A stretch of DNA of 64,000 nt from Pseudomonadota bacterium (GTDB lineage: Bacteria > Pseudomonadota > Alphaproteobacteria > Rhizobiales > Pleomorphomonadaceae): positions 1-64,000 of the forward strand of contig JAGSYV010000009.1 of the NCBI GenBank assembly GCA_018262505.1, read 5' to 3'. Within the stretch, counting starts at the first letter, position 1. Every line of letters begins with the position of its first letter. Below are positions 57,673-64,000 of this stretch, in pieces. The notes under the pieces are model-generated. The model ran no database searches and was not told the origin of the DNA. It worked only from the letters and a program-made list of their open reading frames with translations. Position numbers and translations under genes: made by a program.

Positions 57673-58797
57673 TTACTTGGCCTTCTCGATCATGACATCG
57701 GCCACCGGGCTTTCGATCTTCTTGGCGATGAACTCCTTGTAGATCATGAAGCACGCGAAGACGATCGCCGAGTAACCGGCGAACGGGAACAGGATGTTGA
57801 CCAGCTTGTCGAACGGCAGGATGCCGCCGAACACGATGCCGACGGCGGCGAGCACCGTGGCGATGATGTTGAACTTCATGGTCTTGTCGGCCGCGAACTT
57901 GCGGACGGTCATCAAGAGGAACGAGGCGACCGCCGAGTAGATGCACAGCACGATCAGCGCCGTGAAGATGAAGCCCAGCACCGGCGAGATGGCGTTGGTG
58001 ATGGCCAGCGTCGGCACCTGCTCGCCGACGATCAGCTTGTAGTAGACCAGCTCGGCGATCACCAGCATGACGATGGCCAGCGTGAACCCGGCCACACCGA
58101 CCAGCGCCGACACGCGCGCCTCTTTCAGGCTGCCGGCCGAGGCGCCGCAGGCCACCTGGAAGGGGATGCTGACGATCAGCGCCAGGAAGGCGTAGAGCGC
58201 GCCCGACCAGGCCCAGTTGGACGAGGCATACTTGAAGCCCAGCGTCGGCATCGCCGCGTTGGCTTCGCTGAGCAGACCGGTCTGCTGCGACAGCGTGTAG
58301 AGGCCGGCGCAACCGACGATCACCATGAAGACGATCTTCACCGGCCCGATGGTGCCGATGATGTTGATCAGCTTTTCAACGCCGAGCAGCGTCGTGCCGA
58401 GCGCCAGCAGGCCGATGATCCAGATCCCCGCATAGGTCGGCAACTGGAAATACTGGTGAAGGGTGGCGCCGGCGCCGGCCAGCATGACCACCATGATGCC
58501 GTAGATCAGGGCGACGCTGTACCAGATGTAGACCTGCCCCACGTACTTGCCGCAGTAATGCTCGAACACGTCATAGGGGTTGGCGAATTGCTTCTTCTGA
58601 CCGACGCTGAACAGCAGATAGGTCAGCACGCTGGTGATCACCATGAAGATCAGGGCGGCGATCAGCCCATTGGTGCCGCTGCTGGAGAAGAACTGCAGGA
58701 TTTCCTGTCCGGTCGAGAAACCGGAGCCGATCCAGTAGGCCGACAACGCGCCGGCTAGCAGAACGACCTTCTTCAGGTTCAGTGATTTTTCCATCAT
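57673..58797 (-). CDS. YkvI-type membrane transporter
   Basis: 374 residues, about 10-12 helices. ALSAYWIGSGFSTGQEILQF at the N-terminus is the unwound-helix ligand site of LeuT-fold transporters and typical of YkvI/branched-chain cation symporter relatives; NPYDVFEHYCGKYVGQVYIW and SIPFQVACGASAGSLKEA follow. Third gene behind the ATC hydrolase and cysteine desulfidase genes, suggesting uptake of cysteine, cystine or a thiazoline. Confidence 0.85.
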   Translation of the reverse strand: MMEKSLNLKKVVLLAGALSAYWIGSGFSTGQEILQFFSSSGTNGLIAALIFMVITSVLTYLLFSVGQKKQFANPYDVFEHYCGKYVGQVYIWYSVALIYGIMVVMLAGAGATLHQYFQLPTYAGIWIIGLLALGTTLLGVEKLINIIGTIGPVKIVFMVIVGCAGLYTLSQQTGLLSEANAAMPTLGFKYASSNWAWSGALYAFLALIVSIPFQVACGASAGSLKEARVSALVGVAGFTLAIVMLVIAELVYYKLIVGEQVPTLAITNAISPVLGFIFTALIVLCIYSAVASFLLMTVRKFAADKTMKFNIIATVLAAVGIVFGGILPFDKLVNILFPFAGYSAIVFACFMIYKEFIAKKIESPVADVMIEKAK

Positions 58798-58891
58798 GTC
58801 ACTCCACGTTTTCAGTTTTTTACTTCGATGGGAAAATTGTTCTCTCCGGCATCACCCATTTAGCCGGATTGAGAAGGCACTGCGTCGGGAA

Positions 58892-60187
58892 TTACCCCCC
58901 GACCATGAGTTTCAATATTTCGAGGTCGGTGGACTTCATCCCCTGGCTGGCCACCTGGCCGATGTTGGCGATGGTGCCCTCGACGTCGCCGGTCACCAGC
59001 CCCTCGCCGTCGGAGAACGCCTGCCCCTCGACGGCGAGGTGATGGGCCATGATCGCCGCGTCGACCGCCGAGGCGATCTTGGCGGCGCAGGACGGCTTGG
59101 CGCCGTCGCAGACGATGCCGCCGACATTGCCGATGGCGTTGGTGATCGTCCGGGAGATCGCCTCATAGTCGCCGCCCAGCATGTAGGTGATGGCCGCCCC
59201 CGCCCCGCAGGCGGCGCTGACCGCGCCGCAGAAGGCGGACAGCTTGCCGATCGACGTCTTCTGATGGATGGCGATCAGGTTGGAGAGCACCAGCGCCCGG
59301 TAGAGCCTGTCGCGGCCGACTTCGAACGCCTCGGCATAGGTGATGACCGGCAGAGAGGCCGTCATGCCCTGGTTGCCGCTGCCCGAGTTGATGATGACGG
59401 GCAGTGCGCAGCCGCTCATCCGGGCGTCGCTGCCGGCGGCGGCCCGCGCCTTGGCCCGCGTCCTGAGGTCGGTTCCCGCGTATTTGAGCAGCGTCCGGCC
59501 GACGCCGACGCCATAGTGGCCGCTCAACCCTTCCTCGGAAATGCGGGTGTTCTTGTCGATCTGCTCGGAAATGATCGGCGCGATATCCTCAAGCTTCACC
59601 GTATCGGCGAAGGTGATGATGTCGCGCACGTTGAGCAGCGACGGCTCGGCCGCCGCCGCCTCTTGCTTGGCGGTCCCATCCCGGTCGATCAGCACCTCGC
59701 CATCGCGGACGACGCGGCAGATGTTGGTGTGCGAGCCCTTGATCGACACCTCGGCCGAGGCTTCGCCCGCGAACACCTTGACGATGATGTGCAGCGTCTC
59801 GTCGCCGAGGAGCAGGTGGGTGCGGCAGAAGCCGCCCGTGAGCAACGCACGGATCTCCGCCTGCTGCTCGTCTTTCACCGCCTCCAGCACCTGCATGCCC
59901 GCCTTGGCGTCGCCGCCGACGATGCCGGCGATGGCCGCCGCGTCGATGCCCTTGAGGCCGCCAGTCTTGGGCACCACCACGCCCTTGACGTTCTTGACGA
60001 TGTTGCCGCTGCACCAGACCTCCGCCCTCTCTGGGCGTTGCTTCAGCACGGCAGCGGCATAGGCGGCGGCATAGGCCACGGCGATCGGCTCGGTGCAGCC
60101 GAGCGCCGGGATCAGCTCCTTCTTGAGGATCTCGACATAGGTGCGGTAGGTTTTGGCGTCGAGCCGGGCGTTTGTCATCACGGTCAT
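58892..60187 (-). CDS. cyuA: L-cysteine desulfidase (CyuA/serine dehydratase-like)
   Basis: 431 residues from ATG 60187, overlapping the stop of the ATC hydrolase gene (ATGA). The [4Fe-4S] cysteines are visible: ALGCTEPIAVAYA, GSDARMSGCALP, CGAVSAACGAG and GGIVCDGAKPSCAAK. GSGNQGMTASLPVI is a further family mark. It breaks L-cysteine down to pyruvate, ammonia and sulfide. Typical anaerobic or microaerobic cysteine catabolism; YkvI-type permease next. Confidence 0.93.
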   Translation of the reverse strand: MTVMTNARLDAKTYRTYVEILKKELIPALGCTEPIAVAYAAAYAAAVLKQRPERAEVWCSGNIVKNVKGVVVPKTGGLKGIDAAAIAGIVGGDAKAGMQVLEAVKDEQQAEIRALLTGGFCRTHLLLGDETLHIIVKVFAGEASAEVSIKGSHTNICRVVRDGEVLIDRDGTAKQEAAAAEPSLLNVRDIITFADTVKLEDIAPIISEQIDKNTRISEEGLSGHYGVGVGRTLLKYAGTDLRTRAKARAAAGSDARMSGCALPVIINSGSGNQGMTASLPVITYAEAFEVGRDRLYRALVLSNLIAIHQKTSIGKLSAFCGAVSAACGAGAAITYMLGGDYEAISRTITNAIGNVGGIVCDGAKPSCAAKIASAVDAAIMAHHLAVEGQAFSDGEGLVTGDVEGTIANIGQVASQGMKSTDLEILKLMVGG

Positions 60188-60687
60188 GTCCGGCGCGAGA
60201 ACTTGACTTCGCAGACGGGGTTGCCCTCGGCGATGGTCTTGCCCAGTTCGAACTCGAAGGCGCCGAACCGGCTGGCAATGCCGCGATCGCCGGACATGGC
60301 GATGTCGCACAGCTTGGCCAGCATGTCGTCGTCAACGCCGATCTGCTTCCAGGCCGCCACCAGCGGGCAATAGCCGTATTCCAGCACCAGCTCGCTCTCG
60401 TCGAGCTTCTTCACCTCGACCTCAAAGATCTTGAGAACGTCTTCGGTGAAGAAGGTCTTGCCGAAGGACACCAGGCTGCCCTCGGTATCCATCCGCTCCT
60501 TGATGCCGTCGCCATGCATGCAGCCGGTGTCGAAGATCGCCTGATGGCCGATGCTCTCCCAGTCGAGACCGCGCTTTTGCGCCTCCTTCAGGATGAGCCC
60601 CATCCACAACCCGCGATGCAGGATGGCGCCGCGCACCTTGTTGATGGTGGCATCGTCAGTATTCCTAGGCTGGTTGAACGCACACAT
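60184..60687 (-). CDS. L-2-amino-thiazoline-4-carboxylate hydrolase family protein
   Basis: 167 residues. The ATC-hydrolase family pattern is visible: GWMHGD-like DTGCMHGDGIKERMD, VLEYGYCPLVAAWKQIG and LCDIAMSGDRGIASRFG, then PVCEVKFSR near the end. In Pseudomonas L-ATC hydrolase opens the thiazoline ring on the way to L-cysteine. Coupled by ATGA to cyuA, so ring opening and cysteine breakdown would be made together. Other substrates cannot be excluded. Confidence 0.85.
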   Translation of the reverse strand: MCAFNQPRNTDDATINKVRGAILHRGLWMGLILKEAQKRGLDWESIGHQAIFDTGCMHGDGIKERMDTEGSLVSFGKTFFTEDVLKIFEVEVKKLDESELVLEYGYCPLVAAWKQIGVDDDMLAKLCDIAMSGDRGIASRFGAFEFELGKTIAEGNPVCEVKFSRRT

Positions 60688-61389
60688 GTCCTTGTCTCCA
60701 CATCAACGGACTGAAAAAATCGCAAGAGTTCAGCCTCGCAGCCGATCGACATCGGCCACGCAAGAAAATCTCTCGGCTTCAAACTGCTATCCGGCGTATT
60801 CCCCCGAACCGCCCCGTTAGCTCATCTGGCCTGAACGGCCCGACGACTTCACCCTCGACCTCAAGTCCCTAGCATCACCCCGGCTTCTACTCACCGGACC
60901 GGCGCCTTTGCCGGCAAACACATTTCGCCAGCGCGGCGGCTTTGCCCCAAAAGGCTATGCCGCGGCAGGGCATCCCGGGCGGCGGAAAGCCGCCAAATCG
61001 GCGCGCCAAAGCCCAGGCCGGTCGGCACCCAACCGCCCGTCCGCCCCGCCTAACACCCTGATATCCTTTCCGGAACCGCTCTCTGCCCGTGGGCCGCCAC
61101 GCCCCGACATCCCGGCAAACGCCCCGCCGCCCCTCAGGCAGCGCCGCGCCTCCCTAAGTAGTCACCCTCGGCGCCCCGCCACCCTCACCCGGCCCTGCCA
61201 GTCACCACGCAACAACCACCGTCTCCCACCAAGCCGACTTACCACCAGCGCGATTTCGCAAAATGAGAAGTGACAACCGCCAACCGACTGACCAGCAACG
61301 GTTTTTCAGCGGTTCGCGATTTCGCAAAATGAGAATGTGTTAAGAGGAGGTAACTGGGGAGCCGCAGGCGGGGACACCAGCTGGCGCTC
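60688..61389. other. Long intergenic region upstream of the ATC hydrolase operon
   Basis: 700 bp without a gene. The part 60830-61240 is C-rich on the plus strand and open in one frame but shows low-complexity composition, no ribosome site and no recognisable domain. Nothing else is seen except the 21-bp direct repeat at 61249-61335. Confidence 0.55.
61249..61335. promoter_or_regulatory. Perfect 21-bp direct repeat, possible regulator sites
   Basis: CGCGATTTCGCAAAATGAGA(A) occurs at 61249-61269 and again at 61315-61335, 66 bp apart (about six helical turns). A/T-rich core in a G/C-rich gap. The nearest gene start is the ATC hydrolase at 60687, over 550 bp away on the minus strand. Tandem activator sites are possible; no regulator gene adjoins. 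Confidence 0.5.
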
Positions 61390-61575
61390 TATACAAGCCC
61401 CTCGCCCTTTTCGGCACGAGGTCCTCGCTTTCGCAAGGATGACAGCTTGATAGGAAGGGGAGCCAAGCTTGAGATCCGCCCTATCCAGTTGTTATCATTT
61501 ATATAATTCTGTCATCCTTGCGAAAGCGAGGACCTCAGGCAGAATAAAGCGATCGGTCGATATAGGGCTCCCCTC
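61390..61575. repeat. Family A palindromic repeat, copy A20 (paired arms)
   Basis: Left arm CACGAGGTCCTCGCTTTCGC, right arm TTGCGAAAGCGAGGACCTCA, centre TTATCATTTATATAATTC. Even the outer ends are complementary in part (GGCGCTCTATA against TATAGGGCTCC), so the whole 180 bp can form one interrupted hairpin. Confidence 0.8.
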
Positions 61576-61589
61576 AACACCGCTCCACC

Positions 61590-61967
61590 TCAACGCCTCC
61601 GGACCAGCAAACCCTTCATATACTCACTGTCATTGTGAAACCTCATGATCCCCGAGATCTCCTCCTCGCTACAGTCGAGCAGGATCTTGATCTCCGAATC
61701 CCGCTTCACAAGATCGACCGTCACGATCGCGCCGGATATACGGTTGCCGCCTCCAGCACCCCGCCAGACATCAATACCCCCGCCATCCATCGACGTCGTA
61801 TCCCTGAGGTAACCGTAGTCCGCCCCATAGATCATGTTGGGATAACGCGGATGGGACGATCCCCGGGGACGATCGATCACCACCTCACTCTCCCGCACCA
61901 ACCGCTCAAGCGCCGCCCAGAAGGCTTCATCGGCGTCGATCCCGGCTCCAGGAAATATCTCGCCCAT
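61590..61967 (-). CDS. Inorganic pyrophosphatase-like protein
   Basis: 125 residues from ATG 61967. The C-terminal three-quarters resemble family I pyrophosphatase: VIDRPRGSSHPRYPNMIYGA, DYGYLRDTTSMDGGGIDVW, TVDLVKRDSEIKILLDCSEE. The DYGY and D-G-x-x-I-D-V-W parts match the Ppa active site, although the full enzyme has ~175 residues and more acidic residues. Such short homologues are widespread and uncharacterised; activity on a nucleoside or inorganic pyrophosphate is possible. Confidence 0.78.
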   Translation of the reverse strand: MGEIFPGAGIDADEAFWAALERLVRESEVVIDRPRGSSHPRYPNMIYGADYGYLRDTTSMDGGGIDVWRGAGGGNRISGAIVTVDLVKRDSEIKILLDCSEEEISGIMRFHNDSEYMKGLLVRRR

Positions 61968-62044
61968 CCCGATATGCCCTCGCCCCTCATGGCCACGACC
62001 GCTCGCCAGCCGCCCTCGCAAGCGGCTATGTACCTGTTATCTAT

Positions 62045-62140
62045 CAATCTCCTGTCATCCTCGCGCAGGCCGCTTGAATTCGCGCGCGAATTCAAGGTGG
62101 ACCTCAGGCAGGATAGGGCGGTCGGCCGCTATAGGGCGCC
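62045..62140. repeat. Family A repeat, copy A21 with EcoRI-type hairpin
   Basis: CTCCTGTCATCCTCGCGCAGG, CCGCTTGAATTCGCGCGCGA, ATTCAAGGTGGACCTCAGGC then GGTCGGCCGCTATAGGGCGC. A hybrid like copy A10: ordinary arm on one side, TTGAATTC hairpin on the other. Confidence 0.7.
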
Positions 62141-62178
62141 CTTATCCCCTCTCCTTGATCTTCGGCATAGACGAAGCT

Positions 62179-62967
62179 TCACAAGGCTGCGCCCCACCGC
62201 AACGCTCTCTCCAAGGCTGTTCCGAAGAAGGTCCAGTCGTGGCCGCCCTCCCATTCCTCGTAGCCGAAGTCAAAGCCGAGCGTATCCATCTCCGAGGCGA
62301 AGCGACGATTGTCGGCGAGGAAAAACGGATCCGACAGGCCACAAGCCATCCGTATCCGGGGCTTGACGCTCGCGCCCTTGAGCGCGCGCGCCAGGGCCGG
62401 AACGTCCAGCCGGGGATCGTAGTCGAGGCCCTCCCCCAGCACGGCCTGGAAGTCGTTGATCAGCCGTTCGCCCCACATCCCTTTCAGCGCCTCGACCGTC
62501 AGGCCGCGTGCCTTCAGGTCGAAATCCTCCCTGAGATTGAGGCCGGGCGAGGAGAAGGCCGCGCACCAGCCGAACCTCTCGGGACGGGAGAGCGCGCACC
62601 GCAGCGCCCCGAACCCGCCCATCGACGCCCCGACCACGCCCGTTCGCTCGCGCGACGCATCCACGTTGAAGAGGTCGGCGCACACCTTGGGCAGCTCGTC
62701 GGCAACATAGCTGAAGTAGTCGAGGCCGTAACGCATGTCGGCATAAAAGCTCCGCGCCACCTCCGGCATGATCAGGATGGCATCGCCTTCGGCCGCGAAC
62801 GTCGCCAGCGTGGTGTAGTCGAGATAGTCGCCGGACCGGCCGCACAGGCCATGCAGCAAATACACGACCGAGCGCTTGCCGCTCGGGCCTCTTCCATTGG
62901 GAATGAACAGGGAAAGTCGCGTCTCCATCTGGAGCGCGGGCGAAAAATACTCACCACGAAGAATCAT
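62179..62967 (-). CDS. Alpha/beta-hydrolase, esterase D / tributyrin esterase family
   Basis: 262 residues from ATG 62967. Oxyanion region VVYLLHGLCGRSGDYLDYTT, nucleophile elbow GVVGASMGGFGALRCALSRP (Ser at about residue 117), Asp in CGLSDPFFLADNRRF and His in WEGGHDWTFFGTAL. The family includes EstA tributyrin esterase and S-formylglutathione hydrolase. No signal peptide. Substrate not determinable. Confidence 0.9.
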   Translation of the reverse strand: MILRGEYFSPALQMETRLSLFIPNGRGPSGKRSVVYLLHGLCGRSGDYLDYTTLATFAAEGDAILIMPEVARSFYADMRYGLDYFSYVADELPKVCADLFNVDASRERTGVVGASMGGFGALRCALSRPERFGWCAAFSSPGLNLREDFDLKARGLTVEALKGMWGERLINDFQAVLGEGLDYDPRLDVPALARALKGASVKPRIRMACGLSDPFFLADNRRFASEMDTLGFDFGYEEWEGGHDWTFFGTALERALRWGAAL

Positions 62968-63058
62968 GTTGCCGTTCCCGAAACCTGCGACGGAACGGAG
63001 GGACGTCGCACGCGTCGATCGAAACCGTCTCGATAGCCACCGAAGAGGATTTGCCCAT

Positions 63059-63814
63059 TCAGAGTTTATATGCGGCACGCAGCCGGTCGGCCACATCCTG
63101 TCGCGTCATATTCACCTTGAATTGCCGGGGATCATAATCGGCCTCCGCCGTCGCCACCTCGACAAACGCTCGCATGTCTTTTGCAACGGTCTCGGGCAGC
63201 GGGTAGCTGGCGTCCGGGCTCAGAAGCTGGATCAGCCGCGCCACATCGTTGCGATGCTTTTTGATGTTTTTCTCATCGACTTTGCCACCCGATGCGCGCT
63301 CCCGGCTGAGATCGAGCCACGCCCGTGCCTTGAACGGGATGATCGCCGCCTCGTTGAGCACGGGGACGCCAGCCGCCGCGCTGACCATCGACTTGAGGAA
63401 GGCGTAGTAGTCCTCGTCGAGCAGGATCGCCGACAGGCTTGCAGCCGCCTCATCGACCGGCAGCGGCGTAAGATGCGAGCCCTCGGCAAGCGCCAATCCT
63501 TCGGGCGACCGCGAGAACAGCTCAAGCATGGCCGGGAAACCTTCGGCCTTCGGCTTCTGGAAGCGGTAGAGGATTTTCTTACCTGGACTTTGCTCCCGGA
63601 TCTCGTATCTGCCCTCCTCGACAAAGGCCCAGAAGCGCTCCGCAAAGGCAGCGTCCAGCGCCTCGACGATCAGCACGATGTCGAGGTCCTTGGTGGCGCG
63701 GAAGTCGAGGCCGACCTCACCCATGATCAGTTCGCAGGCCGCTCCACCGATCAGCACATACTGATGGTCATGACCGACAAAATGCGCGCGGAAGCGATCG
63801 ATTCCGGTCACCAT
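63059..63814 (-). CDS. Nucleotidyltransferase-like protein
   Basis: 251 residues from ATG 63814 behind GGAG. N-terminal nucleotidyltransferase core: YVLIGGAACELIMGEVG followed by FRATKDLDIVLIVEAL (G-G..D-x-D). The remainder is helical with KSMVSAAAGVPVLNEAAIIP and KARAWLDLSRERASGGKVDE, as in AbiEii-like and related stand-alone transferases. It overlaps the 3' end of a partner gene by 7 bp, which fits a type IV toxin-antitoxin or similar pair; assignment as toxin is inference. Confidence 0.72.
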   Translation of the reverse strand: MVTGIDRFRAHFVGHDHQYVLIGGAACELIMGEVGLDFRATKDLDIVLIVEALDAAFAERFWAFVEEGRYEIREQSPGKKILYRFQKPKAEGFPAMLELFSRSPEGLALAEGSHLTPLPVDEAAASLSAILLDEDYYAFLKSMVSAAAGVPVLNEAAIIPFKARAWLDLSRERASGGKVDEKNIKKHRNDVARLIQLLSPDASYPLPETVAKDMRAFVEVATAEADYDPRQFKVNMTRQDVADRLRAAYKL

Positions 63815-64000
63815 TCAAACGTCTCCATTAGCTCTTCCGCCGCCTGCGCAACGCGTTCGTCGGGACTTGCCCGAACACTGAGATACAGCGAGAGGCGATC
63901 GATGACACCGTCCCGCGCCAGGATCTCAGGGTTGTAGGCCCAGGTCTGAATCTCGGTGCACTCATCGTCGAATGCCCCTGCGGGGCTGAGCGCGAGCCGC
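63808..64000 (-). CDS. Partner protein of the nucleotidyltransferase, C-terminal part only
   Basis: The last 63 codons of a minus-strand gene, ending at the TGA at 63808-63810, 7 bp inside the next gene. It reads ECTEIQTWAYNPEILARDG, then VIDRLSLYLSVRASPDERVA and AAEELMETFEW. The V-D-R-L-S-L-Y-L-S segment recurs in small proteins paired with nucleotidyltransferases. The N-terminus lies beyond the window, so a DNA-binding antitoxin domain cannot be checked. Confidence 0.7.
   Translation of the reverse strand, partial: RLALSPAGAFDDECTEIQTWAYNPEILARDGVIDRLSLYLSVRASPDERVAQAAEELMETFEW

Noticed and set aside
60908-61273. 121-codon plus-strand frame in the gap after the ATC hydrolase operon
   Set aside because: Pro/Arg/Ser low-complexity product, no ribosome site, no similarity; third-position pattern not that of a gene.
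1-64000. tRNA, rRNA or riboswitch genes
   Set aside because: Looked for GTTCRANNC-type T-loops, rRNA segments and common riboswitch cores by eye; nothing convincing was found.

Overview
The window reads as chromosome of a GC-rich alphaproteobacterium, most probably a member of Hyphomicrobiales (Rhizobiales). The evidence is codon and base composition, the gene families present (DUF3309, L-threonate/erythronate catabolism, HbpS/GlcG-like protein, T7-type tail genes of alphaproteobacterial prophages) and short repeats built on a GGATTTTCCGAAAACCGG-type core that is common in that order. No rRNA, tRNA or CRISPR array was seen. Most genes are small, self-contained modules of one to four genes with their own divergent regulator, separated by repeat-filled gaps.

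Layout. 0-3.7 kb: three-domain Aas-type lysophospholipid acyltransferase (runs off the left edge), divergent from a TetR regulator across a strong triple operator. 3.9-7 kb: a less GC-rich LysR / GNAT / MFS module that ends inside a broken NAD-dependent epimerase. 7-8.3 kb: three related small lipoprotein genes, one frameshifted. 8.4-13.3 kb: a remnant T7-like tail cassette (adaptor, nozzle, gp13-like, two gp14-like genes). 13.4-15.7 kb: three type II toxin-antitoxin pairs in a row (parDE, mqsRA with a damaged toxin, ccdAB). 16-26 kb: a methyltransferase, a cupin, hypothetical proteins, a NifX-like/DUF134 pair, and three paralogous membrane proteins of unknown family, two of them broken. 26-39 kb: exporters with their regulators (MFS/TetR, LysE/AraC/glyoxalase, MFS/LysR), a GGDEF-EAL protein and a phospholipase D-like protein. 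39.9-46.7 kb: a complete L-threonate-type four-carbon acid sugar pathway (ltnD-otnI-otnK-gntP divergent from lacI-otnC) with three phased LacI operators. 46.8-51 kb: HbpS/GlcG-like secreted protein, an aldehyde dehydrogenase and its AcoR-like regulator. 51.9-57.5 kb: small accessory genes and a lone candidate PD-(D/E)XK nuclease. 57.7-60.7 kb: an ATC hydrolase / L-cysteine desulfidase / YkvI permease operon. 61.6-64 kb: pyrophosphatase-like protein, an esterase, and a nucleotidyltransferase with a partner cut by the window edge.

The most distinctive signal lies between genes. Family A is a palindromic intergenic repeat of about 20 full or partial copies whose hairpin stems differ in sequence but stay paired. 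Family B (five copies, 130-250 bp) folds into a long closing stem around a core hairpin, carries two optional hairpin modules, and in three of five copies starts exactly at the stop codon of the neighbouring gene; in a fourth it has replaced the end of the gene. Family C has two copies. A 153-bp MITE-like element with 27-bp perfect terminal inverted repeats and a 9-bp target duplication sits inside a family A region. Family B is the best candidate here for an undescribed element.
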